A stretch of DNA of 7,267 nucleotides from Burkholderiales bacterium (GTDB taxonomy: Bacteria; Pseudomonadota; Gammaproteobacteria; Burkholderiales; Burkholderiaceae_C): assembly GCA_005789685.1 (NCBI GenBank), contig SXXD01000178.1:1-7267 (forward strand). Direction: 5' to 3'. Position numbers and translations under genes: made by a program. Shown one piece after another: positions 1 to 6,129 of the stretch. Position 1 is the first letter of the stretch. Each line of letters starts with the position of its first letter. The notes under the pieces are model-generated. The model made no database searches, was not told the origin of the DNA, and saw only the letters and a program-made list of their open reading frames with translations.

Positions 1-252
1 ACCGCGTTCCAACAAGAGTTTTTCCAGCCCACGAATCCAAATCTCGTAATAAGTGCTGGACAAATAGGTGGCAGGTGGCAATGACTCTCGGGCAGAGCGA
101 CTCAGGTCAATGTTCCATTGCCCGCTGGCGCCCATGGCCACCGTCATGGCCATGGCCCGACTTTCCCAGTTTGCGTGGAACAAAGGCTCAGCTTTTTCTA
201 AAAGAACGGGGCCAAAACCTTGTTGGCCACCCATGTCGTGAACGCCGTTCAT
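1..252 (-). CDS. Nitrile hydratase beta subunit (N-terminal 84 residues, cut by window edge)
   Basis: This is the beta subunit of nitrile hydratase, the cytoplasmic metalloenzyme that hydrates nitriles to amides. My reverse-strand translation begins [16 protein letters not shown], the standard opening of this family. Residues 49-56 read DLSRSARE; the Arg at position 52 matches in number and context the conserved beta-subunit Arg that contacts the oxidised cysteines of the alpha-subunit metal site. [15 protein letters not shown] (residues 66-80) is also typical. The frame is open to base 1, so the C-terminal part, including the second conserved Arg, lies outside the window. The ATG overlaps the alpha-subunit TGA stop as ATGA, which suggests translational coupling. 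No strong Shine-Dalgarno sequence precedes it (a loose GGGACGG only). A cobalt-insertion activator gene often follows the beta gene in this family and would lie to the left. Confidence 0.93.
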   Translation of the reverse strand, partial: MNGVHDMGGQQGFGPVLLEKAEPLFHANWESRAMAMTVAMGASGQWNIDLSRSARESLPPATYLSSTYYEIWIRGLEKLLLERG

Positions 253-854
253 AAGAGGGCCGTCCCAATCATGGCGTCGCGCGTGACCAAAGCTGCAAGG
301 TCTGCTTGCGACAAATTGTCTGTGCCAGCGGGGCGTTTGGGCAAGACCAAATACCGAACTTCGGCGGTGGAGTCCCAAACGCGGATGCGGGTGCTTTCGG
401 GCAAGGCAACTCCAAAGTCGGCCAATACCTTGCGGGGTTCAATGACGGCGCGGGAACGGTAGGCAGCGCTTTTGTACCAAACGGGCGGCAAGCCTAAAAC
501 GGGCCAGGGGTAACAACTGCAGAGGGTGCAAACCACCATGTTGTGTTGGTCGGTGGTGTTTTCTACCGCCACCATGTGCTCCCCTTGCCGGCCCGTGAAT
601 CCTAAAGAGGCGATGGCGGCGCTAGCGTCCTGAAGCAGCCAAGCTTTGAATTCGGGCTCGGCCCAAGCTTTGGCCACCACTTGGGCGCCATTGTGAGGTC
701 CAACTTCGTTTTCGTAAGTCTCAATGATGCGGTCGATGCCGGCAGGGTCGATGTACCCTTTTTGGGTGAGTAGGGTTTCCAAGGCGCGAACTCTGACGTC
801 CATTTCGCTTAAGGTGGAATGGTCGTGATCATGTTCATGAGAATGGCTGGCCAT
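249..854 (-). CDS. Cobalt-type nitrile hydratase alpha subunit
   Basis: This is the metal-binding subunit of nitrile hydratase (nitrile + water to amide), 201 residues and complete. The metal-site motif VCTLCSC is at residues 108-114, with ligand cysteines Cys109, Cys112 and Cys114. Thr between the first two cysteines marks the cobalt class; iron enzymes usually have Ser there. The motif continues [14 protein letters not shown], and near the C-terminus are [21 protein letters not shown] (around residues 158-178) and LVTRDAMIG. In the family two of the cysteines are oxidised to sulfinic and sulfenic acids. The N-terminus has His at residues 4, 6, 8, 10 and 12; His-rich N-termini also occur in some related cobalt enzymes. 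The start is supported by GGGAG (complement of 861-865), 6 bases before the ATG. The protein ends soon after MIGTALL, a little shorter than relatives I recall with a C-terminal tail. Base composition resembles its neighbours, so recent transfer is not evident. Confidence 0.96.
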   Translation of the reverse strand: MASHSHEHDHDHSTLSEMDVRVRALETLLTQKGYIDPAGIDRIIETYENEVGPHNGAQVVAKAWAEPEFKAWLLQDASAAIASLGFTGRQGEHMVAVENTTDQHNMVVCTLCSCYPWPVLGLPPVWYKSAAYRSRAVIEPRKVLADFGVALPESTRIRVWDSTAEVRYLVLPKRPAGTDNLSQADLAALVTRDAMIGTALL

Positions 855-881
855 GGTCGTCTCCCGAGTTGGACAAGGTCA

Positions 882-910
882 TTGGCTGCCATCATAGCCC
901 CGCTTACAAT
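882..910 (+). promoter_or_regulatory. Candidate sigma-70 promoter for yajC
   Basis: TTGGCT (882-887, 4 of 6 to the -35 consensus) and TACAAT (905-910, 5 of 6 to the -10 consensus) are separated by exactly 17 bases. Transcription would start near 917, leaving a leader of about 67 bases that contains the palindrome at 924-948. The element overlaps the candidate minus-strand promoter, so the two could compete for RNA polymerase. Read by eye only. Confidence 0.4.
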
Positions 911-919
911 CGGAGATTG
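891..919 (-). promoter_or_regulatory. Candidate promoter for the nitrile hydratase genes
   Basis: On the minus strand TATGAT (complement of 891-896) matches the sigma-70 -10 consensus at 5 of 6 positions. It would start transcription about 30 bases before the alpha-subunit ATG. The -35 region around 914-919 is poor, so an activator might be needed. Read by eye only. Confidence 0.3.
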
Positions 920-923
920 GCCT

Positions 924-948
924 AAAAAGCGGCTTTAAGCCGATTTTT
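924..948. repeat. 25-base near-perfect palindrome in the divergent intergenic region
   Basis: The arms are AAAAAGCGGCTT and AAGCCGATTTTT around one central T, with a single mismatch (G929 against A943). As RNA it could form a CGGC/GCCG hairpin with A- and U-runs on either side, in both directions, like a short bidirectional terminator. As DNA it could be a dimeric-regulator operator. It lies between the divergent alpha-subunit and yajC genes, inside the predicted yajC leader. The symmetry is plain in the sequence; the function is not. Confidence 0.6.
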
Positions 949-983
949 GGGAGTTACCTTAAATTTATTCGTGGAGTTCGTCG

Positions 984-1316
984 ATGTTCATTTCATCCGC
1001 TTTTGCCCAAACCGCCCCAGCCGCTGCATCGGGCGGCGACCTGCAATCTTCTTTGATGAGCATGTTGCCCTTGCTCTTGATGTTTGTGGTGCTGTATTTC
1101 GTCATGATTCGCCCCCAAATGAAAAAGCAAAAAGAGCACAAAACCATGATTGATGCACTCGCCAAAGGCGACGAAATCGTCACAGCCGGTGGCTTCTTGG
1201 GCAAAGTAAGCAAATTAGGCGACGGCTATTTGAACGTTGAGATTGCCAATGGCGTTGAAGTTCAAATGCAACGCTCTGCTGTGATTCAAGTTTTGCCCAA
1301 GGGCTCAATGAAGTAA
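984..1316 (+). CDS. yajC: Preprotein translocase subunit YajC
   Basis: YajC is a small inner-membrane protein that associates with SecDF and the SecYEG translocon. The 110-residue length is normal for the family. A short Ala/Gln-rich N-terminus (SSAFAQTAPAAA) precedes one strong membrane segment (about residues 25-41, LMSMLPLLLMFVVLYFV). The family hallmark MIRPQMKKQKEHKTM follows, then a cytoplasmic domain with LAKGDEIVTAGGFLGKV (residues 59-75) and EVQMQRSAVIQVLPKG. The AFAQ stretch resembles a signal-peptidase site but lies before the membrane segment and is usual in YajC proteins. The start is supported by GGAG at 973-976, 7 bases upstream. secD and secF follow, the conserved order. In many proteobacteria tgt precedes yajC; here the upstream neighbour is the divergent nitrile hydratase operon. 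Confidence 0.97.
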   Translation: MFISSAFAQTAPAAASGGDLQSSLMSMLPLLLMFVVLYFVMIRPQMKKQKEHKTMIDALAKGDEIVTAGGFLGKVSKLGDGYLNVEIANGVEVQMQRSAVIQVLPKGSMK

Positions 1317-1326
1317 GTGCAAAACC

Positions 1327-1356
1327 CCCCTGAGCATTGAATGTTCAGGGGTCTTT
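1327..1356 (+). terminator. Hairpin plus T-rich tract between yajC and secD
   Basis: CCCCTGAGCAT (1327-1337) pairs with ATGTTCAGGGG (1341-1351) over 11 base pairs, one of them a G-U wobble, with a TGA loop. TCTTT follows, then a longer pyrimidine-rich stretch to about 1380. The form fits an intrinsic terminator, though the T-run is interrupted. Because secDF are normally co-transcribed with yajC, partial termination (attenuation) or 3'-end stabilisation is as likely as full termination. Confidence 0.65.
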
Positions 1357-1395
1357 GCTTGTTGCTCTTTTCTCTTCTTTGAAGCGGCCGCCATC

Positions 1396-3288
1396 ATGAA
1401 CCGTTATCCGGTGTGGAAATTTGCGATCATCGTGATCGCTTTGTTGTTGAGCGTGGTCTACACCTTGCCTAACTTTTTTGGCGAAGCACCCGCGGTGCAG
1501 GTTTCGTCTTCTAAGATGAGCTCGAAGGTGGACGCGGCCACCTTGGCCCGCGTGGAAGACGCGCTCAAGGCAGCCAATGTGCCTTCTGCAGCCGTGACGC
1601 TGGAAGGGGCGTCCATCAAAGCTCGCTTTGAAACCACAGAGCAACAACTCAAAGCCAAAGACGCCATTCAAAAAGCCTTGATTCCAGAAGGCGCAGACAA
1701 CGGCTATGTGGTGGCTTTGAATTTATTGTCCCGGTCACCTTCGTGGTTGACCGCGTTGCATGCCTCACCCATGTACTTGGGATTGGACTTGCGCGGTGGT
1801 GTTCACTTCATGTTGCAAGTGGACATGAAGGCGGCGTTGTCGCAAAAAACAGATTCATTGGCAGGCGACATTCGCACCACATTGCGTGAAAAAGATGTCC
1901 GCCATGGCGGCATCACACGCAACGGCCAAAGCATTGAAATCAAAGTTCGCGATCAAGCGCAATTGGATGCCGCACGCCGAGTCTTGGCTGATCAGTTTGC
2001 CGACTTGCAAGTCGTTGACGCGGCCGATGGCGGCGAGTTCAAAATCACGGCCAATGTCAAACCTGACGCTGCGCGCCGCGTTCAAGAACAGGCCTTGAAG
2101 CAAAACATCACCACCTTGCACAACCGAATCAATGAGCTGGGTGTGGCCGAACCCGTCATTCAACAGCAAGGCCTTGATCGCATTGTGGTGCAACTGCCTG
2201 GCGTGCAAGACACCGCCAAGGCCAAAGATATATTGGGTCGCACGGCCACCTTGGAAGTTCGCCTGGTCGACGAGAGCAGCGAGGCGCGTTCTGCAGAGCA
2301 AACCAATGGTTTGGTGCCCTTTGGCTCTGAGCGTTATTTAGAGCCCAACGGCCAGCCAGTGATTGTGAAAAAGCAAGTCATTCTGACCGGCGACAACCTG
2401 ACCGACGCACAACCAGGATTCGATGGCCAAACACAAGAGCCGGTTGTGAATTTGTCATTGGATGGCAAAGGCGCGCGTATTTTTAAAGACGTCACCCGCG
2501 AAAACGTGGGCAAGCGAATGGCCATCTTGTTGTTTGAAAAAGGCAAAGGCGAAGTTGTCACAGCGCCTGTCATCCGCTCAGAAATTGGTGGCGGCCGCGT
2601 TCAAATCTCTGGCCGCATGACCACCAGCGAAGCCAACGACACAGCGCTGCTGTTGCGCGCAGGTTCTTTGGCCGCGCCGATGGAAATCATTGAAGAGCGC
2701 ACCATTGGCCCAAGTTTAGGTGCTGAAAACATTGCCAAAGGTTTCAACAGCGTCATTTGGGGCTTCGTGGTGATTGTTGCTTTCATGAGCATTTATTACA
2801 TGGTGTTTGGTCTTTTCTCTAGCATCGCACTGGGCTTCAACTTGTTGTTGTTGGTGGCGGTTCTGTCGATGTTGCAAGCCACCCTCACCTTGCCTGGCAT
2901 GGCCGCCATGGCCTTGGCGCTGGGCATGGCCATTGACTCCAACGTGTTGATCAATGAACGTGTGCGTGAAGAGTTGCGTTTGGGTGCTTCGCCGCAAGCG
3001 GCCATTCACACTGGTTACGACCGTGCTTGGGCCACCATTTTTGACTCCAACATCACCACTCTGATTGCCGGTTTGGCTTTGTTGGCATTTGGCTCTGGCC
3101 CCGTGCGCGGCTTTGCGGTGGTGCACTGTTTGGGCATTTTGACCAGCATGTTCTCTGCGGTGTTTTTCTCACGCGGCTTGGTGAATCTTTGGTATGGCCG
3201 CCAGAAGAAACTCAAGTCGGTGTCTATCGGCACAGTCTGGCGACCTGATGGTTCTGCATTGCCTGCAATAACCGACCATAAATTATAA
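1396..3288 (+). CDS. secD: Protein translocase subunit SecD
   Basis: SecD is an RND-type inner-membrane protein that, with SecF, uses the proton-motive force to pull exported proteins from the SecYEG channel into the periplasm. The 630-residue length is close to other proteobacterial SecD proteins. Order: membrane segment 1 (residues 7-24); a large periplasmic region containing LGLDLRGG (128-135) and NRINELGVAEPVIQQQG (243-259); GPSLGAENIAKG (438-449); then five membrane segments between about 453 and 600. GMAIDSNVLINERVREE (510-526) carries Asp514, the counterpart of the family's proton-pathway Asp; FGSGPVRGFA (565-574) is also conserved. The start has only a weak ribosome site (GAAG, 1381-1384, 11 bases away). 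MNRYPVWKFAIIV is the typical N-terminus, so I keep this start. It lies 79 bases after yajC and 14 bases before secF. Confidence 0.98.
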   Translation: MNRYPVWKFAIIVIALLLSVVYTLPNFFGEAPAVQVSSSKMSSKVDAATLARVEDALKAANVPSAAVTLEGASIKARFETTEQQLKAKDAIQKALIPEGADNGYVVALNLLSRSPSWLTALHASPMYLGLDLRGGVHFMLQVDMKAALSQKTDSLAGDIRTTLREKDVRHGGITRNGQSIEIKVRDQAQLDAARRVLADQFADLQVVDAADGGEFKITANVKPDAARRVQEQALKQNITTLHNRINELGVAEPVIQQQGLDRIVVQLPGVQDTAKAKDILGRTATLEVRLVDESSEARSAEQTNGLVPFGSERYLEPNGQPVIVKKQVILTGDNLTDAQPGFDGQTQEPVVNLSLDGKGARIFKDVTRENVGKRMAILLFEKGKGEVVTAPVIRSEIGGGRVQISGRMTTSEANDTALLLRAGSLAAPMEIIEERTIGPSLGAENIAKGFNSVIWGFVVIVAFMSIYYMVFGLFSSIALGFNLLLLVAVLSMLQATLTLPGMAAMALALGMAIDSNVLINERVREELRLGASPQAAIHTGYDRAWATIFDSNITTLIAGLALLAFGSGPVRGFAVVHCLGILTSMFSAVFFSRGLVNLWYGRQKKLKSVSIGTVWRPDGSALPAITDHKL

Positions 3289-3302
3289 AGCGGAGCAGTA
3301 TC

Positions 3303-4256
3303 ATGGAATTTTTCAAAATCCGCAAAGACATCCCATTCATGAAGAATGCGTTGATCTTCAACGTCATCTCCTTGGCCACCTTTCTGTTAGCGGTGTTCTT
3401 TTTGTTCAGTCGTGGCTTGCATTTGTCAGTGGAATTCACGGGCGGCACCGTGATGGAAGTGAGCTACAGCCAACCCGCCGACCTGACACAGGTGCGCGCC
3501 GTGGTTTCGAGCTTAGGCTACACCGAAGTGCAGGTTCAAAACTTTGGCACAGCGCGCGATGTGATGATTCGTTTGCCTGCGCAGAAGGGCGTGAGCTCTG
3601 CACAGCAAAGTGACAAACTCATGGAAGCTTTGAAGGCGCAAAACGCAGAAGCCACCATGCGCCGCACAGAATATGTGGGCCCACAAGTGGGCGAAGAGTT
3701 AGCAACCGACGGTCTGAAGGCTTTGGCCTTCGTGGTGATTGGCATCATGCTGTATTTGGCCGTGCGCTTCGAGTGGAAATTCTCGGTGGCGGCCATCATT
3801 GCCAACTTGCACGACGTCATCATTATCTTGGGCTTCTTTGCCTTCTTTCAGTGGGAATTTTCCTTGGCGGTGTTGGCCGCGGTACTGGCGGTGTTGGGCT
3901 ATTCGGTGAACGAGTCGGTGGTGATCTTTGACCGAATTCGCGAGAACTTCCGGCGTTATCGAAAGATGAACACGGTTGAGATCATTGACAACGCCATCAC
4001 GTCCACCATCAGTCGAACCATCATCACGCACGGCTCTACCCAAATCATGGTGCTCTCCATGTTGTTGTTTGGCGGTGAAACTTTGCACTACTTTGCCATG
4101 GCGCTGACAATCGGTATTTTGTTTGGCATTTATTCTTCCGTGTTTGTGGCGGCGGCCATTGCCATGTGGTTGGGCATTCAGCGCGAAGACTTGATCAAAG
4201 CGCCACCGAAAAAAGACGAAGACCCAGACGATCCCAACTCCGGCGCCGTGGTTTAA
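3303..4256 (+). CDS. secF: Protein translocase subunit SecF
   Basis: SecF is the partner of SecD in the proton-driven SecDF complex of the inner membrane. The 317-residue length is typical. Visible features are membrane segment 1 (about residues 17-36), VEFTGG (43-48), a periplasmic domain (about 50-125), VGPQVGEELATDG (125-137), and five further membrane segments from about 139 to 290. LHDVIIILGFF (169-179) and LGYSVNESVVIFDRIREN (198-215) are SecF signature stretches. The C-terminus is a short charged tail (PPKKDEDPDD). The start has a good ribosome site, GGAG at 3292-3295, 7 bases upstream. It sits 14 bases after the secD stop, so the two are almost certainly one operon. The stop lies 9 bases from the end of the convergent dprA, and I see no clear terminator between them. 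Confidence 0.98.
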   Translation: MEFFKIRKDIPFMKNALIFNVISLATFLLAVFFLFSRGLHLSVEFTGGTVMEVSYSQPADLTQVRAVVSSLGYTEVQVQNFGTARDVMIRLPAQKGVSSAQQSDKLMEALKAQNAEATMRRTEYVGPQVGEELATDGLKALAFVVIGIMLYLAVRFEWKFSVAAIIANLHDVIIILGFFAFFQWEFSLAVLAAVLAVLGYSVNESVVIFDRIRENFRRYRKMNTVEIIDNAITSTISRTIITHGSTQIMVLSMLLFGGETLHYFAMALTIGILFGIYSSVFVAAAIAMWLGIQREDLIKAPPKKDEDPDDPNSGAVV

Positions 4257-4265
4257 ACAAGAGAC

Positions 4266-5486
4266 TTAACGCCGTGGGCTAAGCTTTTGGTAAAGCCCGC
4301 CTTGCAAACGGCCTAGTGCCCCGTTCAATTCCAATTCAAACAATTCAGCTTGCACCTGCGAGGTGCTTAAACCACTTCGCATTTGCAACTCATCTAGGCC
4401 CACAGGGTCTTGTCCTAAATAGTCAAGCACCCTCAAAGTTGACGTGCCAATCTGTTCATTGTTTAACAGGGGTTCGAGCGCCTTAGGTGGGCTTAACAAG
4501 TCAGGTGCACACGCAGTGTGCCAATCAACAGGGGGCAGGTCTTTCAACTCTTCCAAAATATCTTGTGCACAGTCGACCAACTTGGCGCCTTGCTTGATAA
4601 GGTCATGACAGCCTTTAGAGACCGTTGTGTGAATGGAGCCGGGTATGGCAAACACCTCTTTGCCCAAGTCCAGTGCTTGTTTGGCAGTAATCAAAGAACC
4701 AGAACGCGCTGCAGCTTCAACCACCAAGCAGCCCTGAGACAAGCCAGCGATCAAGCGATTGCGTTGTGGGAAATTGGAGGTGATGGGCGGCGTGCTCAAA
4801 GGATATTCGCTGATCAACAAGCCATGCGCCGCAATCTTTAAGGCCAAGGCATGATTTTGATGCGGATAGACGCGGTCTAAACCGGTACCTACCACTGCCA
4901 CCGTGTACAAGGGATGGTGAGGGCTGCCACCTAGTAAAGCGCCTTGGTGCGCGGCTGTGTCTACGCCCAGGGCCAAGCCAGAAACCACCGTGAGACCTGC
5001 TTGTGCCAGATGGACTGCAAAGTCGTGTGCATTCAAACGGCCTTGTGGCGTGGGATTCCGGCTGCCCACCACAGCCATTGCACGCGGCGCTTGGTGGGCG
5101 GGTGGGCTGAGCAGGTGAAGGTGCTGAGTTTGACCTAAGACATACAGCAGACAAGGCGGGTCTGGGGTGAGCATCAGACTGCTTGGGTAGTCGCTATCGG
5201 CCAAAGTAAGAATGCGCTTGTGCGCGACCTTGGACGTGCCGAGATCAGCCTGCGTCTCGAGCCATTCCCAAGTGGTCTCTAATGCGTCTTCTAAGCCGAG
5301 GGGAATGAGGCGAAGTTGCTGGACAATGGCGCTGCTTACAATTGTTTGCAGCTCGGAAGCGCTTTGTTCAAAGATGGCCTCTGGCAAGCCAAACCTCAAA
5401 AGCAAGGCACGCGCAGTGACATTGCCAACACCAGGTGTGAGGCTCAAACGCAGCCAAGCCTTTAGACTTTCTCTAGACGAAACCAT
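4266..5486 (-). CDS. dprA: DNA-processing protein DprA (Smf)
   Basis: DprA binds single-stranded DNA entering during natural transformation and loads RecA onto it in the cytoplasm. With the ATG at 5486 the protein is 406 residues. Order: an N-terminal helical/HhH-like region (LRLSLTPGVGNVTARALLLRFG); a Rossmann-like domain with VVGSRNPTPQG (139-149), SGLALGVDTAAHQGAL (169-184), TGLDRVYP, SEYPL, NFPQRNRLIAGLS (238-250) and EAAARSGSLITAKQALDLGK (257-276); then a C-terminal winged-helix domain (about 345-406, LDELQMRSGLSTSQVQAELFELELNGALG). Two short segments (around 120-133 and 186-193, His/Pro-rich) look like small loop insertions relative to compact homologues. An in-frame GTG at 5546 would add 20 residues (MTNRTQNRPPP...) not resembling the family. 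The ATG is preferred for its ribosome site. The gene is convergent with secF and divergent from def. Confidence 0.96.
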   Translation of the reverse strand: MVSSRESLKAWLRLSLTPGVGNVTARALLLRFGLPEAIFEQSASELQTIVSSAIVQQLRLIPLGLEDALETTWEWLETQADLGTSKVAHKRILTLADSDYPSSLMLTPDPPCLLYVLGQTQHLHLLSPPAHQAPRAMAVVGSRNPTPQGRLNAHDFAVHLAQAGLTVVSGLALGVDTAAHQGALLGGSPHHPLYTVAVVGTGLDRVYPHQNHALALKIAAHGLLISEYPLSTPPITSNFPQRNRLIAGLSQGCLVVEAAARSGSLITAKQALDLGKEVFAIPGSIHTTVSKGCHDLIKQGAKLVDCAQDILEELKDLPPVDWHTACAPDLLSPPKALEPLLNNEQIGTSTLRVLDYLGQDPVGLDELQMRSGLSTSQVQAELFELELNGALGRLQGGLYQKLSPRR

Positions 5487-5491
5487 TTTTT

Positions 5492-5495
5492 TCCT
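5492..5495 (-). promoter_or_regulatory. Ribosome binding site choosing the dprA start
   Basis: On the minus strand AGGA lies 5 bases upstream of the ATG at 5486 and is followed by a run of A. This favours the 406-residue DprA over the 426-residue form from the GTG at 5546. Confidence 0.6.
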
Positions 5496-5525
5496 AAACA
5501 GTGCCCCGCAGATTGGGGGAGGCCG

Positions 5526-5554
5526 ATTTTGGGTACGATTCGTCACTTGGGCAA
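5526..5554 (-). promoter_or_regulatory. Weak candidate promoter for dprA
   Basis: On the minus strand TTGCCC (complement of 5549-5554, 4 of 6) and CAAAAT (complement of 5526-5531, 4 of 6) are spaced by 17 bases. Transcription would begin near 5519, downstream of the alternative GTG start and about 33 bases before the ATG. The match is modest and could be chance. I see no better promoter for def in the same 115-base divergent gap. Confidence 0.25.
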
Positions 5555-5601
5555 GGCTTCTTCAAATTGGCGAAAATAGAGGTATTGCTGAATAAACGAC
5601 C

Positions 5602-6108
5602 ATGGCACTTTTAAACATTCTTTGCTTCCCAGACCCCCGCCTTCACAAGGTGGCAACGCCCGTCACTGCGTTTGACGACAAGTTGCGCAAGCTTGTGGCG
5701 GACATGCTTGAGACCATGTACGAGGCACAAGGCGTCGGCTTGGCGGCAACGCAAGTCGATGTGCACCAGCGCTTGGTGGTGTTGGACACGTCTGAAGAGC
5801 GCAACCAAGCCACGGTGTTGATCAATCCAGAAATCACTTGGTACAGTGAAGAGCGCGTCAAAGGTGAAGAGGGTTGCTTGTCTGTCCCTGGCATTTACGA
5901 TGGGGTTGAGCGCGCTGTGGCTGTCAAGGTCAAAGCGGCCGATGAACATGGCCAAGTTCGCGAGCTTGAAGCTGAGGGCCTGATGGCGGTGTGCGTGCAA
6001 CACGAATTGGATCATTTGATGGGCAAGGTTTTTGTGGAGTACTTGTCGCCTCTCAAACGCAATCGCATCAAGACCAAAATGCTCAAAGCCCAAAAAGAAG
6101 ACGCTTAA
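5602..6108 (+). CDS. def: Peptide deformylase
   Basis: This cytoplasmic metallo-hydrolase removes the formyl group from the N-terminal Met of nascent proteins. The 168-residue length is standard. All three family motifs are present: GVGLAATQ (residues 44-51), EGCLSVPG (90-97, metal ligand Cys92) and QHELDH (133-138, the HExxH helix with His134, Glu135 and His138). The N-terminus ([18 protein letters not shown]) is typical and supports the ATG. No good Shine-Dalgarno sequence lies just before it; AGAGG at 5578-5582 is about 19 bases away. fmt follows after 21 bases, the common def-fmt pair, and the enzyme acts on the product of the pathway that Fmt begins. dprA is divergent upstream; in Escherichia coli dprA also neighbours def and fmt, but on the same strand. 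Confidence 0.98.
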   Translation: MALLNILCFPDPRLHKVATPVTAFDDKLRKLVADMLETMYEAQGVGLAATQVDVHQRLVVLDTSEERNQATVLINPEITWYSEERVKGEEGCLSVPGIYDGVERAVAVKVKAADEHGQVRELEAEGLMAVCVQHELDHLMGKVFVEYLSPLKRNRIKTKMLKAQKEDA

Positions 6109-6129
6109 ATCTAAAGTGAAAGAACTTCT

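Noticed and set aside
220..497. Plus-strand open frames opposite the nitrile hydratase alpha gene
   Set aside because: They are antisense to a gene with an intact metal-site motif and show no protein-family features of their own.
1384..1391. NotI-like GCGGCCGC just before secD, with a similar site at 2591-2598 and a PmeI-like GTTTAAAC at 4251-4258, suggesting a cloned construct
   Set aside because: One site lies inside the secD coding sequence and one spans the secF stop codon; no vector sequence is seen. These are chance 8-mers in natural DNA.
1855..3126. Several minus-strand open frames antisense to secD (148 and 136 codons among them)
   Set aside because: They are shadows of the secD frame, without recognisable domains or ribosome sites.
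4244..4277. Direct repeat CGCCGTGG, 26 bases apart, across the secF/dprA convergent ends
   Set aside because: Only 8 bases long and partly inside coding sequence; too short to claim a duplication or site.
4276..4298. Inverted repeat GGGCT...AGCCC as a possible secF terminator
   Set aside because: The stem is 5 base pairs with a 13-base loop and no T-run follows; it lies inside the dprA end.
5503..5520. CCCC...GGGG hairpin in the dprA leader
   Set aside because: About 4 base pairs with no conserved riboswitch features; not distinguishable from chance.
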